A DNA stretch of 64,000 nt from Vallitalea pronyensis (GCF_018141445.1 NZ_CP058649.1:4235001-4299000), one strand, 5' to 3'; numbered from the stretch's first letter, positions 9,127 to 18,770 are shown. The notes: generated from the sequence alone by a model not told the origin. Made by a program: numbers and translations.

Positions 9127-9153
9127 CAAGGGCTTAGATGATAAAGCCCCTTG
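9127..9153 (-). terminator. Possible weak terminator or processing hairpin after iolG
   Basis: CAAGGGCTT (9127-9135) pairs with AAGCCCcTTG (9144-9153, one bulge). There is no real U-run, so partial read-through into the carboxyltransferase gene is expected. Confidence 0.4.
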
Positions 9154-9159
9154 CTCTAT

Positions 9160-10179
9160 TTATACGGCGTAGATTTCAGAGATTTTAACAGGTCTGCCTT
9201 CATCAAGAGACTTTTTAGCAGCCATTGCAATAATAACGGAGTTAAGACCGTCAATGCCTTTTACTGGCGGCTCTGTATCGTTTTCAATTGCTGCAAAGAA
9301 TTGCTTCATTTCTTCCACAAAGGATCCCATGTAGCGTTCTAAAAAGAAGTACAGTGGTTTATCCGACGCTACATTGTCAGCCGTTCTAATAATCGTATTG
9401 GTCTCGGTATCATTTCTCGCTTCAATGGAGCCTTTTGAACCGAACACTTCTACTCTTTGGTCATAACCATAAGCTGCTCTTCTACTGTTATCAATAACAG
9501 CCATGGCACCATTTTCAAACTTTATGGTCGTAATAGCTGTATCCACGTCACCCGCTTTTCCAATCTCTGGGTCTACCAGACTATCCCCTATAGCATAGAC
9601 TTCTGTTGCTTCACAACCTGCTTGGAATCTTGCCATATCAAAATCATGTATAGCCATGTCAAAAAAGATACCACCGGATACTTTTACATAGGCAATTGGT
9701 GGAGGCTCAGGATCTCGAGATGTGATTTTAATGATATGAGGTTCTCCAATAACACCGTCTTTTGTTACCTTGTTAATGCGGTCGAAATTATGGTCAAAAC
9801 GGCGATTGAATCCAACTTGGAATTTCACACCCGCTTTTTCCACTACCTCTAATACGTGATTAATACGGTCTAAATCATAATCAATAGGCTTTTCACAGAA
9901 GATATGTTTTCCAGCTTCTGCTGCTTCAATGGAGATCTGTGCATGGGTATCCGTTGACGAACATACAAGTACAGCATCAATCTCTTTATCTTCTAAGATT
10001 TTATGGTAATCGGAATACACATCCTCGATACCAAGTCCCTTAGCCCACTCTTTTACACCATCTAATCTTACATCGGATACAGCTTTGATGGTTGCATTTG
10101 GAATATGGTATGAAATGCTTTCTGCGTGTACTCTACCAATACGTCCTGCACCAATAATACCTACATTCATTTTTTTCAT
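9160..10179 (-). CDS. iolG: Inositol 2-dehydrogenase / scyllo-inositol dehydrogenase
   Basis: A 339-residue NAD-dependent oxidoreductase of the Gfo/Idh/MocA family, oxidising myo-inositol to 2-keto-myo-inositol (scyllo-inosose). The Rossmann motif GIIGAGRIGRVHAESI is at residues 7-22. FCEKPID (residues 94-100) carries the catalytic Lys of the EKP motif. GGIFFDMAIHDFDMARF (about 168-184) carries the second catalytic Asp/His pair. GGAGG precedes the ATG by 9-10 nt. It follows iolD and iolE in the same direction with short gaps, so it is the main IolG of the pathway; a second homologue lies at 19011-20057. Confidence 0.93.
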   Translation of the reverse strand: MKKMNVGIIGAGRIGRVHAESISYHIPNATIKAVSDVRLDGVKEWAKGLGIEDVYSDYHKILEDKEIDAVLVCSSTDTHAQISIEAAEAGKHIFCEKPIDYDLDRINHVLEVVEKAGVKFQVGFNRRFDHNFDRINKVTKDGVIGEPHIIKITSRDPEPPPIAYVKVSGGIFFDMAIHDFDMARFQAGCEATEVYAIGDSLVDPEIGKAGDVDTAITTIKFENGAMAVIDNSRRAAYGYDQRVEVFGSKGSIEARNDTETNTIIRTADNVASDKPLYFFLERYMGSFVEEMKQFFAAIENDTEPPVKGIDGLNSVIIAMAAKKSLDEGRPVKISEIYAV

Positions 10180-10232
10180 TTATCATTATCCTCCAATTCT
10201 ATTCTTGTTGTGTATGCATCTTTTATCATCCA

Positions 10233-11132
10233 TTATAATCCTGTATTTTCTCGAATATAGTCCCTTGCTCTAACAGCATATTCAAAGGGATTTGCAATTG
10301 CTGGGTCTTGCTCAGCTTCCACTACCATCCAACCTTCATAATCAGCCTCTTCTAAAATCTTAAAAAGAGGTTTAAAATCAATGAGCCCATCACCAGGAAT
10401 AGTGAATGCACCTAATTTAACACCTTCTAGGAAACTTAATTTCTCGGCTTTCACTTTGTTCACCACATCAAGGCGAATGTCCTTTAGATGCACATGAGCT
10501 ACGCGCCCAACATGTTTCCTTAAGACAGCATAAGCTGCCTCAGCATGACCTTCTGAGTAAGCTAAGTGACCTGAATCAAATAATAAGTAAACATCATCAT
10601 TGGTCATATCCATGAAACGGTCCACTTCTTCTGGCGTTTGAACACCTGTACCCATATGATGATGAAAGGATACCTTCATACCTTTTTCAGCTGCCAATTT
10701 TGCTAACTTATTCATACCTTCTGTTACTTTTATCCACTCTTCTTCTGTATAGATTGGTTTTTCTTCAAATACCGGTTTTGTTGTCCCTTGGATACTGTTC
10801 CCTTGCTCAGAACAACCAATCATCTTAGCACCCACAGCATGTAAGAAATCACGATGTTTGATGAAATTATCAATTGTCACTTCTTCTGGCTCAGATGTAA
10901 ATAGCGTTGAAAACCATGCATTACAGATTTGTACACCCCGAATGTCCAAATACTTTTTAAGCACTTTGGGATCTTTTGGATATTTATTACCCACTTCGCT
11001 TCCTGCATACCCTGCTAAAGCCATTTCACTGACACATTGCTCAAAGGTGTTTTCCCCACCTAACTCTGGCAAATCATCGTTTGTCCACGCAATTGGAGCA
11101 ATACCTAATTTTACTTTATGCTTATCAAACAT
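10233..11132 (-). CDS. iolE: Inosose dehydratase (2-keto-myo-inositol dehydratase)
   Basis: A 299-residue TIM-barrel metalloenzyme that removes water from scyllo-inosose to give 3D-trihydroxycyclohexane-1,2-dione. The family N-terminus [19 protein letters not shown] is present. Metal ligands fit the sugar-isomerase-like pattern: [12 protein letters not shown] near residue 150, [13 protein letters not shown] near 182, HVHLKDIR near 212 and VVEAEQDP near 270. It lies 32 bp downstream of iolD and 53 bp upstream of iolG. The length is standard and no key residue appears to be missing. Confidence 0.93.
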   Translation of the reverse strand: MFDKHKVKLGIAPIAWTNDDLPELGGENTFEQCVSEMALAGYAGSEVGNKYPKDPKVLKKYLDIRGVQICNAWFSTLFTSEPEEVTIDNFIKHRDFLHAVGAKMIGCSEQGNSIQGTTKPVFEEKPIYTEEEWIKVTEGMNKLAKLAAEKGMKVSFHHHMGTGVQTPEEVDRFMDMTNDDVYLLFDSGHLAYSEGHAEAAYAVLRKHVGRVAHVHLKDIRLDVVNKVKAEKLSFLEGVKLGAFTIPGDGLIDFKPLFKILEEADYEGWMVVEAEQDPAIANPFEYAVRARDYIRENTGL

Positions 11133-11164
11133 ATCTACAACCTTCTCTCCTTAATCATGTACCA

Positions 11165-13090
11165 TTAATAGGGTCTTGCCTTATCTATTTCTGTATTGAG
11201 TTTTCTTGTGGCATTGGTAATACTTGCCTTTTCAGCAACTTGTGCATTACCAACACGCCACCATGACTCGTAACCATCTGTCATGGTTTTTGGTAATACT
11301 TTAATATCCATAAGGGTGGATACCTTTTGCTTTTTAGCATCAGCTAAAGCTGCAATGAACTCTTCTTCTGTTGTAACGGTATACGTTTTGCAGCCATAAC
11401 CTGCTGCACACATAGCAAAATCAATGGTGATAAGATTGTCATCCAGCATACCCGTTTCAGGGTTTCTATAACGCATCTCTGTACCAAAGCTACCCATGCC
11501 ATGACCCATCTGCAAATTATTAATACAACCAAATGTCATGTTATCAAACAACAATACATTGATCTTAACTCTCTCCTGTATGGATGTAACAAGCTCTGAG
11601 TGAAGCATCATGTATGAACCATCACCAACCATGGCATACACTTCTTGTTCAGGCTCCGCAAGCTTCACACCAAGTGCAGCATTAATTTCATAGCCCATAC
11701 ACGAATAACCATACTCCATGTGATAGGTGTTGGCTTCTTTTGGACACCATACACGTTGCAAATCACCTGGTAAACTACCAGCTGCCCCTACAATAACTGC
11801 ATCTTTTTCTAATAATGTATCACATAAGCCAAGAACTCTCGTCTGTGTTAAACATGACCCTAACTGCTCTTTATACTCTTCTATCTTATGGTCAAGATGT
11901 CCCGCAACCTCAGGAGTAAAATTCTCTTGATACTTAATATGAAAAAGACGTTTAAGCTCCTTCTGCCAAGTTGCTTTTGCATTAACTATTTCACTCTCAT
12001 AACCTGACTTATAACCTTCAAGACCCCTAGTTAAAGCTGTTATGGCTTCTTTTGCATCTGCCACAACCTTCACAGCATCCAGTTTATAAGCATCAAAGGA
12101 AGCCACGTTAATGTTCACAAAATCCACTTCTGGGTTTTGGAATAACCACTTAGAAGCCGTTGTAAAATCTGTATAACGCGTACCAATGCCAATCACCACA
12201 TCCGCCTCTTTGGCTAGTACATTAGCAGCATAACAGCCTGTCGTACCAATACCACCCATGTTTAACGGGTGATCATACACAATGGCGCTCTTACCTGCCT
12301 GTGTCTCACCAAAAGGAATATGAAAGGTTTCAGCAAAGACCCGAAGGGCCTCCCCTGCTTCTGAATAGCGAACACCTCCACCACACACAATCAACGGTTT
12401 CTTCTTCTTTTCAATCATCTCAACAGCATCTTGAATCATCCCTTCTGTAGGAAGGGTTCTCTCAATTCTATGCACACGTTTGTCAAAGAAGCGCACTGGA
12501 TAATCATAAGCCTCACCTTGAACGTCCTGAGGCAATGCTATGGTGACAGCACCTGTTTCAGCCGGGTCCGTTAAAACACGCATGGCATGAATCATGGAAT
12601 ACATTAACTGCTCAGGACGACTAATACGATCCCAATACTTACTCACCCCACGGTAACAATCATTAGTCGACAGATTCAAATCATGAAACTGCTCCACCTG
12701 TTGCAGTACTGGATCTGGTTGTCTCGAAGCATACGTATCACCTGGCAAGAATAATACCGGTATTCGATTCGCCGTGGCCGTCGCCGCTGCTGTCACCATG
12801 TTAGCAGCTCCTGGACCTACCGAAGACGTACACGCATAGATTTGCTTACGATGCTTCTGCTTCGCATAACCAATAGCCGCATGTGCCATCCCCTGTTCAT
12901 TACGCCCTTGATGCACAACCAAATCCCCTGAATCCTGCTCTAACGCCTGACCAAGACCCAGAACATTACCATGTCCAAAAATCGTAAAAATACCTTTCAC
13001 AAACTTCTGTTCCACCCCATCAAACACCACATACTGACTATCCAAAAACCTCACCAAAGCCTGGGCCATCGTTAATCGAATCGTTTCCAT
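11165..13090 (-). CDS. iolD: 3D-(3,5/4)-trihydroxycyclohexane-1,2-dione acylhydrolase
   Basis: A 641-residue ThDP-dependent enzyme that cleaves the C-C bond of the cyclic dione, opening the inositol ring to 5-deoxy-glucuronate. It has the three-domain fold of acetolactate-synthase relatives. The N-terminal Pyr domain contains [21 protein letters not shown] with the activating Glu, then [19 protein letters not shown]. The central domain has [15 protein letters not shown]. The C-terminal PP domain carries the ThDP motif [16 protein letters not shown], ending in the [15 protein letters not shown] metal-binding stretch. AAGGAGG lies upstream of the ATG at 13090. A 396-bp gap with a large palindrome separates it from iolB. 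Confidence 0.95.
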   Translation of the reverse strand: METIRLTMAQALVRFLDSQYVVFDGVEQKFVKGIFTIFGHGNVLGLGQALEQDSGDLVVHQGRNEQGMAHAAIGYAKQKHRKQIYACTSSVGPGAANMVTAAATATANRIPVLFLPGDTYASRQPDPVLQQVEQFHDLNLSTNDCYRGVSKYWDRISRPEQLMYSMIHAMRVLTDPAETGAVTIALPQDVQGEAYDYPVRFFDKRVHRIERTLPTEGMIQDAVEMIEKKKKPLIVCGGGVRYSEAGEALRVFAETFHIPFGETQAGKSAIVYDHPLNMGGIGTTGCYAANVLAKEADVVIGIGTRYTDFTTASKWLFQNPEVDFVNINVASFDAYKLDAVKVVADAKEAITALTRGLEGYKSGYESEIVNAKATWQKELKRLFHIKYQENFTPEVAGHLDHKIEEYKEQLGSCLTQTRVLGLCDTLLEKDAVIVGAAGSLPGDLQRVWCPKEANTYHMEYGYSCMGYEINAALGVKLAEPEQEVYAMVGDGSYMMLHSELVTSIQERVKINVLLFDNMTFGCINNLQMGHGMGSFGTEMRYRNPETGMLDDNLITIDFAMCAAGYGCKTYTVTTEEEFIAALADAKKQKVSTLMDIKVLPKTMTDGYESWWRVGNAQVAEKASITNATRKLNTEIDKARPY

Positions 13091-13238
13091 CCCTACATTT
13101 TACCTCCTTAAATGTTTCACATTGTACAGGATACATAACTGAGTTTTACTTGACCCTATACATCTTAATTAAACACCCTATACCTCTAATAAAACTCTTC
13201 CACTTACCAACACCTTGCACCACATCTAACGCAGCCTA

Positions 13239-13437
13239 GTAGCTTAATAGGTCGCTAAAGAAAGTGACTTTTAATGCTGCCTTAGCATATCTTAGCGAAC
13301 GAAAAGTAATCTTGCGTTAAAAATCTTAAACTGTCTGACCGCAGGGAGTTTTTAAGATTTAGCAAGATTACTTGCAGTGAGCTTAGTTATGCTTAGGCAA
13401 CATTAACAAAACTTTCTTTAACGACCTATTAAACTAC
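13239..13437. repeat. 199-bp imperfect palindrome between iolB and iolD
   Basis: The left half, from GTAGCTTAATAGGTCG, is matched on the opposite strand by the right half (reverse complement begins GTAGTTTAATAGGTCG). Further long matches follow (TAAAGAAAGT, TGCCT.AGCATA.CT.AGC, AAGTAATCTTGC, ATCTTAAA) up to a short centre near 13338. Each arm is about 90 bp with roughly 80% pairing. It fills an intercistronic gap of the iol operon and contains no ORF. A MITE-like element or a large RNA hairpin controlling iolD expression are both possible. Confidence 0.75.
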
Positions 13438-13486
13438 GCCCCCTTGCACTACCCTAAAACCAACCAGCAATCAGCAATCAATCAAG

Positions 13487-14278
13487 CTACTTCTCCCCCC
13501 AAACCTCCACATCCTCATCCAACAACCAAACATGCTTCTCCTCAAACGTCCTATCCTTCAACCAACGCTTCTCTTCAATATGAGGAATCATCCATACATA
13601 ATACATAGCATACCCCGGCGCCGAACACTGCGGATGCACCACATTACTCCTTATACAAGATGTACTCCTATGCTCTACTTTATAAGCATCATCACCAATT
13701 AAACTAAAACCATATCCCGTATCCGGTAAAAAACGATAATGATATACTTCCGGTTGTACATGATAATGAGGCGGATACGAAGACGATTTACCAGGATGAT
13801 TAATGACTTCACCTATAACAAGATTAGAATAAGGCGCTATATCATCATCAATAATGGTTCTTACTGTACGATTAGACGTATTGCCAAGAACATCCTTACC
13901 AAATACCTCACTGACAGTATCTTCTTGCCCATATAATTTAGCCTCAAACATGTTATCATTCTCAACTGCCTCATAACACAGTTCTGATTCATCCTTACCC
14001 GTGATAACCACTTTCGTATCTCTCGGTACATGCAAACACACTGGATTGTCATCAAAGCAACTCACACGCTTCATTGTTTCCCTATAACCATCCCATTCAA
14101 AAGTCACTTCCCCTTCTATTAATAGAATGGCTCTTTCTTTTGCCTCATGATTTTCATATGAAAAACCATCTTTCACACGAATAATACCAACGTCCATACG
14201 CATATCACCATGTTTTCCTTCAAGCTCCGTAATGGCATTATACCCATAGGCATAAGGTTCTTTTTGATGTTCTACCAT
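13487..14278 (-). CDS. iolB: 5-deoxy-glucuronate isomerase
   Basis: A 263-residue double-cupin metalloenzyme that isomerises 5-deoxy-D-glucuronate to 2-deoxy-5-keto-D-gluconate. The conserved family block around residues 160-185 (HPGKSSSYPPHYHVQPEVYHYRF) supplies the metal-binding His/Glu set. RSNVVHPQCSAPGYAMYYVWMIPH near 215-240 is the second conserved segment. It lies 31 bp downstream of iolJ on the same strand, and the palindrome gap follows it. Normal length, nothing missing. The last ~60 bp of coding sequence are unusually C-rich compared with neighbours, a minor compositional oddity. Confidence 0.93.
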   Translation of the reverse strand: MVEHQKEPYAYGYNAITELEGKHGDMRMDVGIIRVKDGFSYENHEAKERAILLIEGEVTFEWDGYRETMKRVSCFDDNPVCLHVPRDTKVVITGKDESELCYEAVENDNMFEAKLYGQEDTVSEVFGKDVLGNTSNRTVRTIIDDDIAPYSNLVIGEVINHPGKSSSYPPHYHVQPEVYHYRFLPDTGYGFSLIGDDAYKVEHRSTSCIRSNVVHPQCSAPGYAMYYVWMIPHIEEKRWLKDRTFEEKHVWLLDEDVEVWGEK

Positions 14279-14309
14279 GTTTTCCCCTCCAATCTATTGA
14301 TACAATAAT

Positions 14310-15140
14310 CTACCAACCTAGTCGCTTATATTTCTGATGAATGACTTCTTTTATGGCTTCCATAGGCCTTTTAAAGCATTTAATACGATCAAATGCCTGT
14401 GAATCAGCCATTATTTCTTCACGCAGGGTATGACCAAAAGCCATGCGAAGTGCTGTACCGATATTGACTTTTGCGACGCTTGTAGCAGCAAGCTTCGTTA
14501 AATCATCATCTGTAAGACCTGTTGAACCATGAATCACCAATGGTACGTCTGTCAGCTCCTGTATCTGTTCTAAACGTTCATATTGAATCTTCGCATCTTG
14601 TACCTGCATACGGTGAAGTGTTCCCACAGCTACAGCCAATGCATCAACACCTGTTTCTTCTGCAAATTGCTTGGCTTCTGCTGGGTCTGTGTACATGGCT
14701 ATTGCATGAATGGATGGATCGTTATAACCAACACAACCGATTTCAGCCTCTACAGATATTGCGCACGCGTGTGCAAGACGAACAACTTCTTGTGTTTGAC
14801 GTATGTTTTCCTCTAATGGCAGTCCTGAACCATCATACATCACCGACGTATATCCTGCACAAATTGCCTTAGCACATAACGCATAATCTTTTCCATGGTC
14901 CAGATGTACACATACTGGAATGTCCGTGTCTTCACCCATTGCTCCATATAAGGCTGCCTGATACTTGACATCCATATGGGCTACAGCATCTTTATTGGTC
15001 ATAAGAATGGCAGGCGCATTTAACGCTTCTGCTACTTCAATGACCATCTTAGCATCTTCGTATCCATATACGTTAAACCCTGGAACGGCTTTATCTGCAA
15101 CAGCAGCTTCTTTCATCATCTTAACCATATTGACTAACAT
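14310..15140 (-). CDS. iolJ: Class II aldolase cleaving 2-deoxy-5-keto-gluconate-6-phosphate
   Basis: A 276-residue zinc-dependent class II fructose-bisphosphate-aldolase homologue. In the iol pathway it splits 2-deoxy-5-keto-D-gluconate-6-phosphate into DHAP and malonate semialdehyde. Visible motifs: PGFNVYGYEDAKMVIE (N-terminus), VCVHLDHGKDY with Zn ligand His near 80, SVMYDGSGLPLEENI near 101, VEAEIGCVG near 131, LVIHGSTGLTDDD with Zn ligand His, and KVNIGTALR. The AAAGGAG site with 8-nt spacing selects ATG 15140 over the upstream in-frame ATG at 15158. It lies 25 bp after the acylating aldehyde dehydrogenase. Placement inside iol genes, rather than glycolytic ones, supports the IolJ assignment. 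Confidence 0.88.
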   Translation of the reverse strand: MLVNMVKMMKEAAVADKAVPGFNVYGYEDAKMVIEVAEALNAPAILMTNKDAVAHMDVKYQAALYGAMGEDTDIPVCVHLDHGKDYALCAKAICAGYTSVMYDGSGLPLEENIRQTQEVVRLAHACAISVEAEIGCVGYNDPSIHAIAMYTDPAEAKQFAEETGVDALAVAVGTLHRMQVQDAKIQYERLEQIQELTDVPLVIHGSTGLTDDDLTKLAATSVAKVNIGTALRMAFGHTLREEIMADSQAFDRIKCFKRPMEAIKEVIHQKYKRLGW

Positions 15141-15165
15141 AGCATTCTCTCCTTTCAAACATGGA

Positions 15166-16545
15166 TTACTTAGCTAAATCACCAAATAATTCTTCATCTG
15201 AAGGAATGACTTCTTTAATGGGTTCAGATACCCAAGTGACATTAATAAATTGCTTCCAAGTAATGTTCTCAGAAGATACATTACCACCCCAAGTACCGCA
15301 ACCAAGTGTTAATGTAAAGGGCATACCGTTATCCCAGTTGCCGCTATTGGCATAGCATTGCGGTTGCCTAACCATGATACGGCTAACCTTAACTTTATTT
15401 CCTAATGTTTCGACTCTATCTTGATCGGTTGTATGTATACCACATGAGTGACCAGCACCTTGGTAACCTGTGATGTCATTGACTTTGGCTACAGCAGCGT
15501 CGAAATCTTTTACCTTATACAGCGTCACCACAACGGACATCTTCTCACCTGAGAAAGGATAATCCGGTCCAACACCATCTTCCTCAACCATGATAAATAC
15601 CTCTTTTTCGCCAATGTTTATACCTGCAAGGTCTGCAATCTTACCTGCTGGTTGAGCTACAATATGACGACTAAGATGCCCATCTTCCCACATAGCGCTT
15701 TGTAACTTGGTCTTTTCCTCAGATGTGGCTAAATGGCCGCCTTCAGCTTGTAAATGAGCAACTAAATCATCGTAAACGCTTTCAACGATAACTAAGGCAT
15801 TCTCCGCTGAACAACTTGTTGCAAAATCGAATGTTTTACTTAATTTAATCTTATGTGCCGCATCTTTTATATCAGCCGTTTCATCAACAATAATGACCGC
15901 ATTACCAGCTCCAACCCCGTATGCTGGCGTGCCTGATGAATAAGCTGACTTCACCATGCCAGCACCACCTGTCGCCACAACAAGGTCACATTGCTTCATT
16001 AATTCATTACTTGAATCAAGGGAGGGCTCTTCAATGGTCACAATCAAATCTTCCGGTGCTCCATGTTTCTTAAGGGTTGCCCGCATCATATCTACAATGA
16101 GTTTATTGGTTTTCTTCGTACGTGGGTGTGGTGCAAATACAATGGCATTACGCCCCTTAATGGCATTCATAGCTTTAATCACAGGTGTCGCTTCTGGATT
16201 AGTACAAGGTACTAATGCACCAATGACACCTACGGGTTTTGCAAACTTAATCAATCCTTTTTCTGGAACCCGCTCAATGACACCAACGGACTTACAGTCT
16301 TTCATATCCCGTAGTGCACCTCGCACTTTTTTCATTAACTTACCATATTTGCCTTCATAATTACCCAGATGAGACTCTTCTATTGCAAGTGTTGCAACCG
16401 CCTTCGCATTGTCGACGTTTACCATATCCCAAGCAATTGCCGTCACTAACGCATCCACTTGCTTTTGGCTGTAACCTTCCGCTATTTCTTGTGCTGCCTT
16501 AGCACGTGCAATTAATGCCCTTACCATGGACTTTGCATCTGACAT
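15166..16545 (-). CDS. CoA-acylating aldehyde dehydrogenase (SauS/EutE-like), candidate malonate-semialdehyde dehydrogenase
   Basis: A 459-residue aldehyde dehydrogenase of the short, CoA-acylating subgroup that includes AdhE N-domains, EutE and sulfoacetaldehyde dehydrogenase SauS. Visible: PVGVIGALVPCTNPEAT near residue 104, VATGGAGMVKSAYSSGTPAYGVGAGN at 190-215, catalytic Cys245 in TSCSAEN, and the subgroup C-terminal block with FTLTLGCGTWGGN and WKQFINVTWVSEP. It lacks the longer architecture of IolA/MMSDH. It lies between iolC and iolJ, whose product is malonate semialdehyde. I infer that it converts this aldehyde to malonyl-CoA, or to acetyl-CoA plus CO2, in place of IolA. The reaction is not proven by sequence. 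Confidence 0.8.
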   Translation of the reverse strand: MSDAKSMVRALIARAKAAQEIAEGYSQKQVDALVTAIAWDMVNVDNAKAVATLAIEESHLGNYEGKYGKLMKKVRGALRDMKDCKSVGVIERVPEKGLIKFAKPVGVIGALVPCTNPEATPVIKAMNAIKGRNAIVFAPHPRTKKTNKLIVDMMRATLKKHGAPEDLIVTIEEPSLDSSNELMKQCDLVVATGGAGMVKSAYSSGTPAYGVGAGNAVIIVDETADIKDAAHKIKLSKTFDFATSCSAENALVIVESVYDDLVAHLQAEGGHLATSEEKTKLQSAMWEDGHLSRHIVAQPAGKIADLAGINIGEKEVFIMVEEDGVGPDYPFSGEKMSVVVTLYKVKDFDAAVAKVNDITGYQGAGHSCGIHTTDQDRVETLGNKVKVSRIMVRQPQCYANSGNWDNGMPFTLTLGCGTWGGNVSSENITWKQFINVTWVSEPIKEVIPSDEELFGDLAK

Positions 16546-16592
16546 ATTGTTGTCCTCCTTTAATGTCTTATTATTTTATAACAGCTTCATGA

Positions 16593-17612
16593 TTAGATTT
16601 GCTCAACATCATAAGCCTTTTCTCCATCATATTGCTCTATAAACCGTTCAATCTTATCAATCCCAGGCATTGCGTCAGAACAGCTATGACTGGATACCAC
16701 AATAGAAGCGGATGCCGCACCGATCTCCATGGCTTTACCTGGGTCATATCCTTGCATCAAGCCATAAATAAAGCCGCCGGCATAAGAATCACCAGCACCA
16801 AAAGTCTTCACAGGTATGACAGGAAATACTGCTCCTGTATACTGATCACCTTCTAATGTATAAGCAAAAGACCCTTTTTTACCATGTTTGATCACCATGA
16901 TCTTAGCGTTGAAATCGAACCACTTCTTAGCTGTAACGCCATCATTTGTATTACCTGGGTTGGAAAACATCTCTAGCATATCAAACTCTTCACGGGTACC
17001 AATAATCACATCACATTTTTCAGCTGCCAAACTATAATAAATAGCTGTTTCCTCAACAGATTTCCATGTATACGGGCGATAATCAATATCAAAGAAAACA
17101 ACCGTATTATGTTTTCTTGCCAGTTCCAATACGGCAAATACGGCTTCCCTTGAGGGACTTGCAGCAAGTGCCGTACCTGAAATAAGAACAGCTTTTGCAC
17201 GCTTAATATACTCTTCCTTCACATCAGTTACTTCTAGTTTTAGATCAACGGCATCTGATCGGTACATTAGAATACTGCAATCCGTAGGTGACTTAATTTC
17301 TGTAAAGGCAAGACCTGTCTTAGCTCCGGATTTATCAACTACCACATGAGAAGCGTCGATGTTGTTATCACCTAAATACTGAAGAATAAAACGACCTAAT
17401 GGATCATCTGCTACTCTGCCGATAAACCCTGCTTTTAGACCAAGCCTTGATACAGCAACTGAGATGTTAGCAGGCGAACCACCTAAATATTTTGTAAAGG
17501 TATTTGTTTCTTCCATTGGACGATGAATCTCGTTGGCATTTAAGTCGACAGCTAAACGACCTACAGCAATTAAATCTAACGGTCTGTCTTCCTGAAAAAC
17601 TAAGTTGTTCAT
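16593..17612 (-). CDS. iolC: 5-dehydro-2-deoxygluconokinase
   Basis: A 339-residue PfkB/ribokinase-family sugar kinase that phosphorylates 2-deoxy-5-keto-D-gluconate at O6. The substrate-binding GG motif is KYLGGSPANISVAVSRLG (residues 41-58). DIDYRPYTW (175-183) is typical of IolC. The C-terminal ATP/catalytic motif FGAGDSYAGGF has the base Asp275. A GGAGAG site is 7 nt before the ATG. It lies upstream of the aldehyde dehydrogenase with a 47-bp gap and 138 bp downstream of the LacI gene. That gap holds an AAACGTTT site, so the catabolic run iolC-aldH-iolJ-iolB-iolD-iolE-iolG may start with its own regulated promoter here. Confidence 0.93.
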   Translation of the reverse strand: MNNLVFQEDRPLDLIAVGRLAVDLNANEIHRPMEETNTFTKYLGGSPANISVAVSRLGLKAGFIGRVADDPLGRFILQYLGDNNIDASHVVVDKSGAKTGLAFTEIKSPTDCSILMYRSDAVDLKLEVTDVKEEYIKRAKAVLISGTALAASPSREAVFAVLELARKHNTVVFFDIDYRPYTWKSVEETAIYYSLAAEKCDVIIGTREEFDMLEMFSNPGNTNDGVTAKKWFDFNAKIMVIKHGKKGSFAYTLEGDQYTGAVFPVIPVKTFGAGDSYAGGFIYGLMQGYDPGKAMEIGAASASIVVSSHSCSDAMPGIDKIERFIEQYDGEKAYDVEQI

Positions 17613-17721
17613 ATCTGTTCTCTCCTTTTTTATGTAGGAATATGAATTTCCTTTTATTCACCTAAAACCTATATGGGACAAGATAGAAACCACATAATCG
17701 TTCTATTCTTTTCATTAGGTT

Positions 17722-17729
17722 AAACGTTT
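17722..17729. promoter_or_regulatory. LacI/CcpA-type operator core before iolC
   Basis: Contains the palindromic core AAACGTTT within GAGAAAACGTTTAACC, about 110 bp upstream of the iolC start. It matches 11 of 14 positions of the cre consensus TGWAANCGNTNWCA. The neighbouring LacI protein or CcpA could bind. The same core occurs at 18859-18866. Confidence 0.5.
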
Positions 17730-17750
17730 TCTCTCCCTCTAAAAAAATAA

Positions 17751-18770
17751 CTATTTTTCTATTTTTTTTACAGAATCCCTGATCACTAGACTGGGCTCAA
17801 AAACGAGATTATCTTGAGTATGCTTACCATGACCTTCTATAATATTGATAATCATACGGGCTGCTTCTCTTCCCATATCGTAGATGGGTTGAGCAACGGT
17901 AGTCAACTTAGGCCGTACTAATCGTGTCATTTCAATGTTATCAAAACCTACGACAGATATATCTTCTGGTACACACATGCCAAGTTCTTCTATCTTTTCC
18001 ATTGCACCGATGGCCATAAGATCATTACAACAAGCAACAGCTGTCATGTCTGTTCCTGTTTCCAGTAATCTTTCCATAGCATCATAACCATCTTTGATGG
18101 CATACTCTCCTTGTACCACTAAATCAGAATCAATAGCAATACCGTTGTCTTCAAGGGCTTTAAGATACCCTTTATACCGTTCATTAATGGAATAACTATC
18201 AAGAGGTCCCGTCATAAACCCAATGCGCCGGTGACCATTATGTATGAGGTATTCAATCATATCATACATGGCCTTGTGATTATCCAGATATACACATTTA
18301 CAGCCTTTTATCTCTGGTTTCGAATCAATAAAAACCAGTGGTAAGGAGCTTTTTAGAATCTTGTTCAAAATGGTGTCACTGATGTTTTTAAAATTATTAT
18401 AAATAATACCGCATACATAGTGTTCACCAAGAAAATCCAAATATGCCGCTTCTTTATCCATGGAATTGTTGCCATCACATAAGATGATGTTATAACCATG
18501 TTTTGAGGCTTCATCTTCTATTCCTTTTGCCATTTTAGGGTAAAAAGGATTGGTTAAATCGGGTATAATCAAACCAATAATTTTGGATTTTTTCGTCACA
18601 AGCCCCCGTGCTACAGCACTTGGCTGGTAATTATATTCCTCAACAAGTTCAAGTATTCGTTTCCTTGTGTCCTCACCTACACCTTTACTTTTGTTATTAA
18701 CAACCCTGGAAACTGTGGCTACGGACACGTTTGCTTTCTCAGCGATATCTTTTATGGTTATTTTCATCAT
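17751..18770 (-). CDS. LacI family transcriptional regulator of the inositol locus
   Basis: A 339-residue repressor-type regulator. Residues 1-50 form the LacI helix-turn-helix and hinge (ITIKDIAEKANVSVATVSRVVNNK, then YQPSAVARGLVTKKSK). Residues 58-335 are a periplasmic-binding-protein-like sensor (IGLIIPDLTNPFYP through PEDISVVGFDNIEMTRLVRPKLTTV). Canonical Bacillus inositol loci use a DeoR-family IolR, so a LacI regulator here is an alternative arrangement. The start is ATG 18770 after GGAG. Two AAACGTTT cores, one on each side of this gene (17722 and 18859), are plausible operators for iolC and for autoregulation. The inducer is not known; an inositol derivative is the natural guess. Confidence 0.88.
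   Translation of the reverse strand: MMKITIKDIAEKANVSVATVSRVVNNKSKGVGEDTRKRILELVEEYNYQPSAVARGLVTKKSKIIGLIIPDLTNPFYPKMAKGIEDEASKHGYNIILCDGNNSMDKEAAYLDFLGEHYVCGIIYNNFKNISDTILNKILKSSLPLVFIDSKPEIKGCKCVYLDNHKAMYDMIEYLIHNGHRRIGFMTGPLDSYSINERYKGYLKALEDNGIAIDSDLVVQGEYAIKDGYDAMERLLETGTDMTAVACCNDLMAIGAMEKIEELGMCVPEDISVVGFDNIEMTRLVRPKLTTVAQPIYDMGREAARMIINIIEGHGKHTQDNLVFEPSLVIRDSVKKIEK

Noticed and set aside
9457-9852. 131-codon plus-strand ORF opposite iolG
   Set aside because: Lies wholly inside a solid dehydrogenase gene, lacks a ribosome site and has an unnatural composition; an antisense shadow.
13141-13486. A small gene in the iolB-iolD gap
   Set aside because: All frames are broken by stops and the sequence is explained by the palindrome.
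15166-16545. Sulfoacetaldehyde dehydrogenase of a taurine/sulfonate pathway
   Set aside because: Sequence subgroup allows it, but no sulfonate genes are nearby and it is embedded among inositol genes.
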